Source: Thermoplasmatota archaeon
GTDB taxonomy: Archaea; Thermoplasmatota; Penumbrarchaeia; Penumbrarchaeales; Penumbrarchaeaceae
Assembly: GCA_030591285.1 (NCBI GenBank)
Contig: JAUVBH010000020.1
Span: forward strand, 1-11,750
Length of the DNA stretch: 11,750 nucleotides
Direction of reading: 5' to 3'
Part shown: positions 5,688 through 11,750 of the stretch, one piece after another
Layout of the letters: each line of letters starts with the position of its first letter
How positions within the stretch are numbered: position 1 is the first letter of the stretch
Made by a program: the position numbers and the translations under genes
Notes under the pieces: model-generated
Database searches by the model: none
What the model was told of the DNA's origin: nothing
What the model saw: only the letters and a program-made list of their open reading frames with translations

Positions 5688-6842
5688 GTGTTCACTATGG
5701 AAAGGGCCGGTCTGTCAAAAAGAGAGGTTGAAGACCTTCTGAACCGCTTTGAACAGACTAATATCGGTTTTGATTCTGGAAAAATATTCGGTTCCATGTG
5801 CACTTCTCCACATCCATTTGCCCTGGAAGTCCATTCCCGGTTCCATGAATCAAATCTTGGTAATCCTGGACTTTATCCTGGGACAGTTGAGATGGAGCGA
5901 TCCGTGATCTCCATGGTGGGGGATCTTCTCAATCTTAGTGAACCATATGGTCATGTTCTTTCAGGTGGAACCGAAGCCAATATCACAGCAATGTATACTG
6001 CCAAGAAAAGATCCGGTAAGAGATCTGTCCTCTATCCAAGGTCATCACATTTCTCGGTCCTTAAAGCGGTGAGACTGCTTGACATGAACCCCATCCCGGT
6101 GGACCTGGATGAGAATTTCAGGATGGATCTTGGAGATCTTGAAAGTAAAATGGATGATTCATTGGCAATGGTGATCGCAGTTGCTGGAACAACAGAACTT
6201 GGAGCTGTGGATCCAATAAGTGAGATATCTGACATTGTTGGAGATGTCGATCTCCATGTGGATTCCGCTTTCGGTGGATTCGTTCTCCCGTTCCTTGAGG
6301 AGATGAATATGGTCGAGGGAAGGGTGGGGCCATGGGATTTTAGGGTGGATAGTGTTACAACAATGAGCACCGATCCCCATAAGATGGGTTTGGCAACGAT
6401 CCCTTCTGGCTGTCTTCTTTTCAGGGAGCCTCATCCACTTAGACATCTGGCCGTAGAATCCCCATACCTTACCAGTCCCAAGGCTTATACACTTGCAGGG
6501 ACCCGGGATTCCGGAGCTGTTGCATCAACTTTCGCCACAATGAAACACCTGGGGAGAGAAGGGTATTGCAAACTGGTGAAAAGGTGTATGGACAACACTC
6601 AATACCTTGGAACCAGATTGTTGGAGCTTGGTCTGCAAACAGTTATGGACCCGGTAATGAACATCATTGCCGTGCACCATGAAGAACCTCAGATCGTTCA
6701 GAATAAGATGGCACAAAGGGATTTTCACATCTCGAAAGTGTGTGAACCCAGTGCTCTCAGGTTCGTGGTTATGCCCCATGTTGGATCGGAACCCATCGAT
6801 AGAATGATAGAAGCTCTTGAGCAGGTCTTGAAGGATATCTGA
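5688..6842 (+). CDS. mfnA: MfnA-type pyridoxal-phosphate decarboxylase (aspartate or tyrosine)
   Basis: The 384-residue protein matches archaeal MfnA of the group II PLP decarboxylases over its full length. Visible motifs are IFGSMCTSPHPFA (33-45), NLGNPGLYPGT (56-66), SGGTEAN (92-98), SSHFS with His121 that stacks on PLP, AGTTELGAVDPI (166-177), VDSAFGG with Asp192 that pairs with the PLP nitrogen, and STDPHKMG with the PLP lysine Lys232. In methanogens MfnA decarboxylates tyrosine for methanofuran. In other archaea it decarboxylates aspartate to beta-alanine for coenzyme A. Nothing else in the window indicates methanogenesis, so aspartate is at least as likely. The start is GTG 5688, which fits a leaderless transcript. 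ATG 5697 would remove three residues. The gene diverges from the KaiC operon and converges on HPS-RraA with one base between the stops. Confidence 0.93.
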   Translation: MFTMERAGLSKREVEDLLNRFEQTNIGFDSGKIFGSMCTSPHPFALEVHSRFHESNLGNPGLYPGTVEMERSVISMVGDLLNLSEPYGHVLSGGTEANITAMYTAKKRSGKRSVLYPRSSHFSVLKAVRLLDMNPIPVDLDENFRMDLGDLESKMDDSLAMVIAVAGTTELGAVDPISEISDIVGDVDLHVDSAFGGFVLPFLEEMNMVEGRVGPWDFRVDSVTTMSTDPHKMGLATIPSGCLLFREPHPLRHLAVESPYLTSPKAYTLAGTRDSGAVASTFATMKHLGREGYCKLVKRCMDNTQYLGTRLLELGLQTVMDPVMNIIAVHHEEPQIVQNKMAQRDFHISKVCEPSALRFVVMPHVGSEPIDRMIEALEQVLKDI

Positions 6843-6843
6843 A

Positions 6844-8145
6844 CTACTGGTTCTTCTCCCATTTTTCAAGTTCCAGTACTTCAGAGAGTGTGGAACCTCT
6901 CTTGATCTCCTCTCGTATCCTTGCCTCTCTCTCTTTGACATCCAGTGCTCGGTTTGCTATCTCTATCGCTCTCTCCTTCGGGATCACCATCACACCGGAA
7001 TCATCGGCGATTATCCAATCACCGGGTCTTACGAGCATCCCACCGCATTCGATCTCCACCTGGAGCTCTCCGAACCCTTTTGGTTCTCCAGCATTTGGAG
7101 CCCTGCTCTTGGAGAAGACAGGGAAGTCCATCTCCATAATATCATCGATGTCCCTAGCAGCTCCGTCAAGAATGACACCGGAGATCCCTTTGATCTTGCA
7201 GGACCATGTTGCAAGTTCACCCCAAGGCGAGATGTGTCTGGATCCTGCGTCCATCACCAGGACATCCCCTGGATCCGCTTTCTCTATCGCTTCTACGGTC
7301 TTCGCCCAGTCTCCATCGATAGTACGGCAGGTAAATGCAGGGCCTACACATTTCAATCCGGATTTTACCGGGTGGATGCCAACCATGGCACCTTTCTTGT
7401 GCATTGCATCGGCTACATTGGGTGCCGAAACCTGGAGTAGAGCTTCTCTTATACCTTCTATGTCGGAGTATCTGTGGTAAAACTTCGATTCCACTTTTGC
7501 TCTCTTCTGGATGGCCTCTTTGATACTGGCGGTCGCCTCGGTTACCTTCGGGCTCTTGGTAATGGCACCACCAATGATGATTATCGATGCACCAGCATCA
7601 AGGAATAGATGTGCATTTTCAGAGGTTATTCCTCCGGCTACTGCCAGAGGGATCTTTACAGAGGATGCAAGTTCTTTTACCTCCTTTGTAAAGGTTTTGC
7701 CCATCATCTGGTCATCGATGGAAACATGCATGCATAGGAAGTCCACATCCATTGCCTCCAGCTCTTTTGCTCTGGCAACCTTGTCCTCGATCCCCATCAG
7801 GTCAACCATGATCCTGCAGCCGTATTTGTGGCCAGCCCTTACTCCTTCCTTGATGGTCCCGTCATCGGTGACTCCCATGATCGTATTGATCGTGGCTCCA
7901 GCTTTGGCTGCGATCTCAGTTTCGAATCCCCCTGTATCCATGGTCTTCATGTCGGCCACGATCTCAACACCTGGGAATTCATGTCTAAGTTTCCTGATCG
8001 CATCCATTCCCTCGCTCTTTATCAGAGGGGTTCCAGCTTCTATCCAATCTGCTCCACCCTGGATAGCTTCCCGGGCAATTTGGACCGATCTGCTTAGATG
8101 CATGAGGTCTAGTGCAACCTGAAGTAAGGGATAATCCTCTGCCAT
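6844..8145 (-). CDS. 3-hexulose-6-phosphate synthase fused to an RraA-like domain
   Basis: With ATG at 8145 the protein has 433 residues. Residues 6-215 are a 3-hexulose-6-phosphate synthase of the OMP-decarboxylase superfamily: LLQVALDL, WIEAGTPLIKSEG, the metal/proton motif VADMKTMDTG with Asp65 and Lys67, CMHVSID, and VAGGITSENA as the phosphate grip. The enzyme joins formaldehyde and ribulose 5-phosphate. In archaea lacking the oxidative pentose pathway it often runs in reverse to make pentose. Residues about 225-425 are RraA-like (GDVLVMDAGSR, WGELATWSCK, GVILDGAARDIDD with Arg331-Asp332). The aldolase-type Arg-Asp pair is present, so this domain may be catalytic, but its role in the fusion is unclear. 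This fusion is known in archaea. An upstream TTG at 8175 would add 10 residues, but family similarity begins at PLLQVALDL and no good Shine-Dalgarno supports TTG. A partner 6-phospho-3-hexuloisomerase gene is not in the window. Confidence 0.92.
   Translation of the reverse strand: MAEDYPLLQVALDLMHLSRSVQIAREAIQGGADWIEAGTPLIKSEGMDAIRKLRHEFPGVEIVADMKTMDTGGFETEIAAKAGATINTIMGVTDDGTIKEGVRAGHKYGCRIMVDLMGIEDKVARAKELEAMDVDFLCMHVSIDDQMMGKTFTKEVKELASSVKIPLAVAGGITSENAHLFLDAGASIIIIGGAITKSPKVTEATASIKEAIQKRAKVESKFYHRYSDIEGIREALLQVSAPNVADAMHKKGAMVGIHPVKSGLKCVGPAFTCRTIDGDWAKTVEAIEKADPGDVLVMDAGSRHISPWGELATWSCKIKGISGVILDGAARDIDDIMEMDFPVFSKSRAPNAGEPKGFGELQVEIECGGMLVRPGDWIIADDSGVMVIPKERAIEIANRALDVKEREARIREEIKRGSTLSEVLELEKWEKNQ
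6862..6866 (+). terminator. T-tract, possible terminator for mfnA
   Basis: A pyrimidine-rich stretch ending in TTTTT begins about 6 bases after the mfnA stop, inside the 3' end of the opposing HPS-RraA gene. Archaeal termination often uses such U-tracts without a hairpin. No hairpin is evident. Confidence 0.3.
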
Positions 8146-8216
8146 GGGAGAAATAAATGGGACGATGTATTTCAAATCATCCCTGATTCCATAAGAGAAA
8201 AATGACCAAAGTTATG

Positions 8217-8225
8217 AAATATATG
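8217..8225. promoter_or_regulatory. TATA-like element between divergent HPS-RraA and sugar-phosphate mutase genes
   Basis: AAATATATG (plus) / CATATATTT (minus) is the best TATA-like element between the two genes and could work in either direction. To the right, transcription would start near 8245, just before the ATG at 8256. To the left it would start near 8196, giving a leader of about 50 bases to ATG 8145. A second weak element, TTTGAAATAC on the minus strand near 8176-8167, would give a leaderless transcript at 8145. Confidence 0.35.
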
Positions 8226-8243
8226 AAGTTCTTGGACATTTGC

Positions 8244-8247
8244 GAGG
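8244..8247 (+). promoter_or_regulatory. Shine-Dalgarno favouring ATG 8256 of the mutase gene
   Basis: GAGG with an 8-base spacer to ATG 8256. The in-frame upstream ATG at 8202 has no such match. Confidence 0.45.
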
Positions 8248-8255
8248 ACGATGAG

Positions 8256-9629
8256 ATGGAGCACATATTCAGGGCTTATGACATAAGAGGGATATGGAAC
8301 GAGGATCTCGATCCGCAGATCTGCTTGGATATAGGCAGGGGACTCGGGACCTTCCTTGATCGGGACCTAGGTCTCAAGAAGGTTGCGATCGGTTATGATG
8401 TAAGAACAACCTCAGAGGCTTTCCATGGCGCTCTGATCACCGGTCTGATATCATGTGGAATTGATGTTCTATCTGTTGGAGAGTGTGGTTTTGGTGTGGC
8501 ACTGTTCGCTGGTCTGAAGGAGAAAATGGATGCTTCCTGTTTCATAACCGCATCACATCTTGAACCGGAATGGAACGGGCTGAAGATCTACTTTGGAGAT
8601 GGTGTTGGATTTCCTTCAGAGCATATAGAGGCCATCCGGGATATTGTTCTGAAAAAGGATTTTATCACCAAAGATTGGGCAGATGTGGGAACCTATTCTG
8701 AAAAGGACTATCTTCAGGACTATGTGGAATTCTGGAAGAGGATCTATGCTCCGCATTTCTCTGGATCGGACCTCAAGGTCGGTGTTGATTGCGGAGGAGG
8801 TGCAATGTGCCATTCAGCACCATTTGTTCTTTTAGCTGCCGGAGCCAATGTTGAACTTGTCAATGGTGACGTTGATCCGTTCTTCAGCAAGAGACCGTCC
8901 GAACCCAAACCAAAGAACCTTCAAGAGCTAAAGGAGAGGGTACTCTCAGAAGGACTTGATTTCGGGATAGCTTTTGATGGGGATGGCGACCGGGCCGTTG
9001 TTGTTGATGAAAAAGGAAGGTTCATGACAACGGACAGGCTTGGGATCATAATTTCCAGGGAACTGGTGAAAGAGAATGGGGGAGGATTGGTTCTTGCAAA
9101 TGTTGAATCATCCATGGCGATCGAGGATGTTCTGATCCCCATGGGTGCCCAGGTCAAGAGGATCAAGGTAGGCCATACATATCTCACCCTTGAAGCCAGG
9201 GAGAATGGTGCGATCTTTGGAGTGGAGCGTTCAGGTCATTTGATCGTTCCAGAGCATGTGCTTTTCGATGATGCTATTGTGGCACCTCTGGAATTGCTGA
9301 GGATCATCTCCAAGACCAAAAAGAAGGTCTCGGAACTTGCTGATGAAGTTCCGCAATATCCAAGTGATGCTGAAGCATTCAAATGTTCTGACGCAACAAA
9401 ATTCCAGATCGTTGAAGATCTGAAAAATAAGTTAAAGGACCAATATGAGAGGGTCAATGATCAAGATGGGGTGCGTGTTGACATGGATGAGGGGTGGGTA
9501 CTGATCAGATGCTCGAATACCTCTCCAGTGATCAGAATGACCATTGAAGCAAGGGATGAAGCAACCTTGGACCGTATGAAAGAGACCTTTGGCTCTGTAT
9601 TGAAAGAAATGATCGATAGCTCAGATTGA
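8256..9629 (+). CDS. Phosphomannomutase/phosphoglucomutase family protein
   Basis: From ATG 8256 the product has 457 residues, the usual size of alpha-D-phosphohexomutases. These move a phosphate between C1 and C6 of glucose, mannose or glucosamine for glycan and nucleotide-sugar synthesis. All four active-site loops are visible. They are TASHLEPEWNG with the phosphoserine Ser100, the metal loop DGDGDR (241-246), the sugar-binding loop GVERSGH (322-328), and the phosphate-binding loop RCSNTSPVIR from 418. The N terminus EHIFRAYDIRGIWNEDL is typical of the family and starts right after this Met. An in-frame ATG at 8202 would add 18 unrelated residues and overlap the TATA-like element, so I prefer 8256, which also has GAGG in front. 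Substrate preference cannot be read from the sequence. The gene ends 6 bases from the opposing SRPBCC-like gene. Confidence 0.93.
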   Translation: MEHIFRAYDIRGIWNEDLDPQICLDIGRGLGTFLDRDLGLKKVAIGYDVRTTSEAFHGALITGLISCGIDVLSVGECGFGVALFAGLKEKMDASCFITASHLEPEWNGLKIYFGDGVGFPSEHIEAIRDIVLKKDFITKDWADVGTYSEKDYLQDYVEFWKRIYAPHFSGSDLKVGVDCGGGAMCHSAPFVLLAAGANVELVNGDVDPFFSKRPSEPKPKNLQELKERVLSEGLDFGIAFDGDGDRAVVVDEKGRFMTTDRLGIIISRELVKENGGGLVLANVESSMAIEDVLIPMGAQVKRIKVGHTYLTLEARENGAIFGVERSGHLIVPEHVLFDDAIVAPLELLRIISKTKKKVSELADEVPQYPSDAEAFKCSDATKFQIVEDLKNKLKDQYERVNDQDGVRVDMDEGWVLIRCSNTSPVIRMTIEARDEATLDRMKETFGSVLKEMIDSSD

Positions 9630-9633
9630 AAAA
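9629..9633 (-). terminator. T-tract, possible terminator for the SRPBCC-like gene
   Basis: On the minus strand five T residues follow the TGA of the SRPBCC-like gene by two bases. For the converging mutase transcript a TTTTTCTT tract lies at 9706-9713, about 77 bases past its stop. Both are weak U-tract candidates without a hairpin. Confidence 0.3.
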
Positions 9634-9635
9634 GA

Positions 9636-10091
9636 TCACTGATTGGCTTTCATCTCTGCAAAGTTCTTGACATTGACCAGTACCTCGGTCATCATTGAAT
9701 GGTACTTTTTCTTCTCGGTCAATTTCCACTTCAGGTTGAATCCGATACGTTCTATCCTGTAATCGAATACGGCAGAAAGAAGGGTCCCATAGGGTCTGGG
9801 TTCGACAATGAACTTCAAAGTTCCAAAAAGTGGACCTTCGACAACATCCATCTCCACCCATCCATCGTAATGGATGACCTTGATCTTCAACTTACACTGT
9901 TCCTTCATCCCTTCCGGGTGCATCTCGATGACATTTCCAATTGCCATTCTCTGCTCAGGTGGAAAGATCATGTTGCCCTTACTTGTCTTACCCCAGGCAT
10001 GGGCAAGATTGATATCTATCAGGACAGAATAGACATCTGTAATAGGTGCAAGAACCTCTTCCAGATTCTCCTCTTTACCGATGGAACCCAT
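9636..10091 (-). CDS. SRPBCC/START-like ligand-binding fold protein
   Basis: From ATG 10091 the product has 151 residues. The order of elements fits the SRPBCC (Bet v1/START) fold: an N-terminal strand and helix (VLAPITDVYSVLID), several long strands (QCKLKIKVIHYDGWVEMDVV, LFGTLKFIVEPRP, TLLSAVFDYRIERIG), and a long C-terminal helix ending NVKNFAEMKANQ. Such proteins bind hydrophobic ligands in a cavity. Some are cyclases, many have unknown roles. There is no signal or membrane segment, so it is cytoplasmic. I chose this ATG because GGGGTG at 10105-10100 lies 8 bases before it and the TATA box at 10142-10152 would start transcription near 10120. Longer in-frame starts (TTG 10196, ATG 10163) would lie upstream of that point. 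It diverges from the marR-MATE pair and may respond to the same ligand. Confidence 0.7.
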   Translation of the reverse strand: MGSIGKEENLEEVLAPITDVYSVLIDINLAHAWGKTSKGNMIFPPEQRMAIGNVIEMHPEGMKEQCKLKIKVIHYDGWVEMDVVEGPLFGTLKFIVEPRPYGTLLSAVFDYRIERIGFNLKWKLTEKKKYHSMMTEVLVNVKNFAEMKANQ

Positions 10092-10099
10092 TTCAGTGT

Positions 10100-10105
10100 C
10101 ACCCC
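10100..10105 (-). promoter_or_regulatory. Shine-Dalgarno deciding the ATG start of the SRPBCC-like gene
   Basis: GGGGTG on the minus strand, 8-base spacer to ATG 10091. Confidence 0.5.
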
Positions 10106-10141
10106 TAGTGGAACAGGATATCAAAATGGTTAATGTGGTAC

Positions 10142-10152
10142 TTTTAAAAAAA
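10142..10152 (-). promoter_or_regulatory. TATA box of the SRPBCC-like gene
   Basis: On the minus strand a T-run followed by AAAA forms a TTTTTAAAA-type box A. Transcription would begin near 10120, about 28 bases before the ATG at 10091. A second TTTAAAA lies at 10164-10170 and could serve either strand. Confidence 0.45.
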
Positions 10153-10183
10153 GGTTTGGACATTTTAAATGGCCGGGGAGTTC

Positions 10184-10197
10184 GTTGCAAGCGCAAC
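10184..10197. promoter_or_regulatory. Candidate MarR operator, upstream copy
   Basis: GTTGCAAGCGCAAC is a 14-bp palindrome with perfect 5-bp arms (GTTGC/GCAAC). It matches the second copy at 12 of 14 positions, 27 bp centre to centre. It lies just upstream of the marR TATA region, where bound protein would block TFB/TBP. Confidence 0.6.
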
Positions 10198-10210
10198 TAT
10201 TAATAATATT
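10198..10210 (+). promoter_or_regulatory. TATA region of marR-MATE operon
   Basis: The AT-only stretch TATTAATAATATT is centred about 24 bases before ATG 10228, right for a leaderless transcript from that codon. It is framed on both sides by the two GTTGC palindromes. A weaker TTTTAAAT at 10164-10171 would give a start near 10192. Confidence 0.45.
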
Positions 10211-10224
10211 GTTGCATGTGCAAC
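10211..10224. promoter_or_regulatory. Candidate MarR operator, downstream copy
   Basis: GTTGCATGTGCAAC is a perfect palindrome with 6-bp arms around TG. It sits between the TATA region and the predicted transcription start at about 10228, where binding would block RNA polymerase. Confidence 0.6.
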
Positions 10225-10227
10225 TTT

Positions 10228-10698
10228 ATGGTCGGTGCCAGGGAACAGAGAATTTGCGGCCCTCATTCAATTGGGAGATTGCTCGCCCATATCAACAAAT
10301 ACACACGAAGCTACATGACACAGCAGCTTGAACAATTCGGGATCCATGGTCATACCTATGGTTATCTTCTCTTTCTGTATCATGAGGACGGTATCTCAGA
10401 AAAGGAGATCACAGAGCATATGCTTGTTGACAAGGCAACGACAACAAGAGCGATATCCAAGCTGGAGGATTCGGGATATGTTAGGAGAGAAAGGGATGAG
10501 ATGGATAAGAGGTCCCATAAGGTCTATCTTACAAAGAAAGCTGAGGATCTCAGACCGAAGTTCCAGAAATTGAAGAAGGATTGGAACGAGATCGTCCTCG
10601 GGGACCTGAATGAAGATGAGAAGAGAACACTTCTTGACCTGCTTAATCGGATCGAGTCGAACCTGCAGGATTCCCGAATCAAGGAGGATAGGTCCTGA
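10228..10698 (+). CDS. MarR-family transcriptional regulator
   Basis: From ATG 10228 the product has 156 residues, typical for MarR. The N-terminal dimerisation helix (HSIGRLLAHINKYTRSYMTQQL, 13-34) leads to the winged helix: GISEKEITEHMLVDKATTTR and AISKLEDSGYVRRERDE at about 55-91, with the recognition helix near 69-79. The wing DKRSHKVYLT (93-102) keeps the Asp-x-Arg pattern. The long C-terminal helices finish the dimer interface. MarR proteins usually repress their own operon and release DNA on binding a small phenolic or lipophilic molecule. The ATG at 10216 would add four residues, but that codon lies inside the downstream palindrome and before the expected transcription start. The stop overlaps the MATE start by one base (TGATG), so the regulator and transporter are one transcript. 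Confidence 0.9.
   Translation: MVGAREQRICGPHSIGRLLAHINKYTRSYMTQQLEQFGIHGHTYGYLLFLYHEDGISEKEITEHMLVDKATTTRAISKLEDSGYVRRERDEMDKRSHKVYLTKKAEDLRPKFQKLKKDWNEIVLGDLNEDEKRTLLDLLNRIESNLQDSRIKEDRS
10683..10687 (+). promoter_or_regulatory. Shine-Dalgarno of the MATE gene
   Basis: GGAGG inside the end of marR, 10-base spacer to ATG 10698. It allows independent reinitiation at the overlapping stop/start. Confidence 0.5.
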
Positions 10699-11750
10699 TG
10701 GCTCCCCCTCCCGGAAAACCAGGTACCATGGGTGGACCAACCAAGGGTGTCAAGATGCTCCTTGGAAACCCGAAGAAAGCGATCCTTAGACTATCTATTC
10801 CCATGATAATAGCAATGGGGGTCCAGACCGTTTATAATCTTGCTGATGCCATATGGGTTTCTGGTCTTGGAAAGGATGCTCTTTCTGCTGTGGGTTTTTT
10901 CTTTCCCTTCTTCTTTTTGATCATGGCTTTAGCAGCAGGACTCGGCATAGGTGGCGGATCTGCAATTTCCAGGAGGATCGGGGCCAATGATAAGAAAGGA
11001 GCCGATAATGTCGCCGAGCATGTGATCATGATAATGATCATTTTAGCAGTTGTTTTCACGATTCCAACTTACCTGCTTCTTCCGGCAATTTTCGATCTAA
11101 TGCAGGCAGGAGAAGTTGGGAGTATAGCAGTTGATTACGGTAGAATAATTGTTGCAGGATCGATCATCATCTTCTTTGCCAACAATGCTAATGCAATACT
11201 TAGATCAGAGGGAGATACGAAAAGAGCAATGTATGCAATGATCGTAGGTTCAGTTCTAAATATCGTCCTTGATCCGATCTTCATATATGGTTTCGATCTG
11301 GGGGTTCCGGGGGCAGCATGGGCTACCATGGCCTCTTTCCTTGTCACTGCACTATTGTTATTCTACTGGTTGTTTTTACAAAAGAAAATGTTTCTAGAAT
11401 TTGACATGAAATATTTCAAGTTCAAATGGTCGATAATCAAGGATATAATGCGTGTTGGATTACCAGCTTCACTTCAACAAATGTCGATGTCGCTGAACAT
11501 GATGTTCCTCAATGTCATCGTCGTATATGTGGGGGGAACCGACGGTGTTGCAATATTCTCCACAGGTTGGAGAGTTACAATGATCGCCATCCTTCCATTA
11601 ATGGGCATAGCCAGTGCGTTAGTTCCGGTTGCAGCTGCAGCTTACGGGGCAGGAGCTCACTCGAAAATGAAACTTGCACTATATCATTCGATCAGATATG
11701 GATTGATCTTTGAGATCATAGTCTCCATCCCGATCTTCATTTTCGCTCCT
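10698..11750 (+). CDS. MATE-family efflux transporter (partial, C-terminus cut)
   Basis: The frame is open for 351 codons to the right edge. After a Pro/Gly-rich cytoplasmic tail (1-25), about nine membrane helices are visible, roughly at 29-53, 64-88, 107-132, 142-165, 177-198, 203-228, 248-278, 281-312 and 331-350. The order follows the MATE fold, in which two six-helix bundles export cationic drugs or metabolites using Na+ or H+. Family signatures are AILRLSIPMIIA, NLADAIWVSGLG with DALSAVGFFFP, a Gly-rich loop (GLGIGGGSAISRRIGA), and LDPIFIYGFDLGVPGAA (191-207) with a membrane Asp at 192. About 100 residues should lie beyond the window. It is cotranscribed with marR, which suggests that the exported compound induces the operon. 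Substrate cannot be inferred from the sequence. Confidence 0.9.
   Translation, partial: MAPPPGKPGTMGGPTKGVKMLLGNPKKAILRLSIPMIIAMGVQTVYNLADAIWVSGLGKDALSAVGFFFPFFFLIMALAAGLGIGGGSAISRRIGANDKKGADNVAEHVIMIMIILAVVFTIPTYLLLPAIFDLMQAGEVGSIAVDYGRIIVAGSIIIFFANNANAILRSEGDTKRAMYAMIVGSVLNIVLDPIFIYGFDLGVPGAAWATMASFLVTALLLFYWLFLQKKMFLEFDMKYFKFKWSIIKDIMRVGLPASLQQMSMSLNMMFLNVIVVYVGGTDGVAIFSTGWRVTMIAILPLMGIASALVPVAAAAYGAGAHSKMKLALYHSIRYGLIFEIIVSIPIFIFAP

Noticed and set aside
6519..6529. GTTGCATCAAC inside mfnA as a third MarR operator
   Set aside because: It lacks the GCAAC half and the 4-base spacer, and lies within coding sequence.
7511..8122. A 203-codon plus-strand frame opposite HPS-RraA, with shorter ones at 6890-7480 and 7828-8097
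   Set aside because: They are antisense to a strongly conserved enzyme, have no promoter or ribosome-binding site, and have compositions typical of shadow frames.
8202..8255. 18-residue N-terminal extension of the sugar-phosphate mutase from ATG 8202
   Set aside because: The family N terminus begins at IFRAYDIRG just after Met at 8256. The extension lacks a Shine-Dalgarno and covers the best TATA-like element.
10092..10196. 35-residue extension of the SRPBCC-like protein from TTG 10196
   Set aside because: It would run through an operator-like palindrome and two TATA boxes. ATG 10091 has a well-placed Shine-Dalgarno.
1..11750. CRISPR array, insertion sequence, tRNA or rRNA
   Set aside because: No regularly spaced repeats, transposase-like frames, terminal inverted repeats or tRNA cloverleaf were seen on either strand.
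10698..11750. Possible frameshift in the MATE gene, because short frames in other phases (for example 11426-11713) look open
   Set aside because: The main frame reads 351 codons without a stop and keeps hydrophobic helices and MATE motifs to the edge.

Overview
The window looks like a chromosomal segment of a euryarchaeon, possibly one of the Thermoplasmata-like lineages. The lineage is a guess, the domain is not. The archaeal signs are a Cbf5-type tRNA/rRNA pseudouridine synthase with a PUA domain, an MfnA-type decarboxylase, RAD55/KaiC-like ATPases, a fused hexulose-phosphate synthase/RraA protein, archaeal TATA boxes (TTTATATA-like) upstream of genes, and a mix of Shine-Dalgarno-led and apparently leaderless starts. 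TTG start codons are frequent. No rRNA, tRNA, CRISPR array or mobile element was seen.

Region 1 (1-5557, all minus strand). A six-gene run reads leftward from a promoter near 5609. In order it holds a winged-helix protein, a 99-residue helical protein, an intact single-domain KaiC/RAD55 ATPase, a 718-residue KaiC-like protein whose ATPase motifs are destroyed and which has a long charged tail, a small Cys-containing protein of unknown function, and Cbf5. Genes overlap by 4-8 bases or are 16-38 bases apart, so one operon is likely. After a 200-base gap with its own TATA-like elements comes the first 37 codons of a membrane-anchored or exported protein, cut by the window edge.

Region 2 (5558-9629). 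mfnA (plus) diverges from the KaiC operon. It meets the HPS-RraA fusion (minus) tail to tail with one base between the stops. HPS-RraA in turn diverges from a phosphomannomutase/phosphoglucomutase (plus). These are central-metabolism genes: beta-alanine or tyramine supply, ribulose-monophosphate chemistry for pentose supply or formaldehyde, and sugar-phosphate isomerisation.

Region 3 (9630-11750). A SRPBCC-like protein (minus) ends 6 bases from the mutase. It diverges from a MarR regulator, which overlaps by one base a MATE efflux transporter cut by the right edge. Two near-identical 14-bp palindromes flank the marR TATA box and are good candidates for a MarR operator pair.

The best candidate for an undescribed system is the KaiC cassette: an active and a dead KaiC-like subunit encoded with a winged-helix protein and small helical proteins that seem to share one module.
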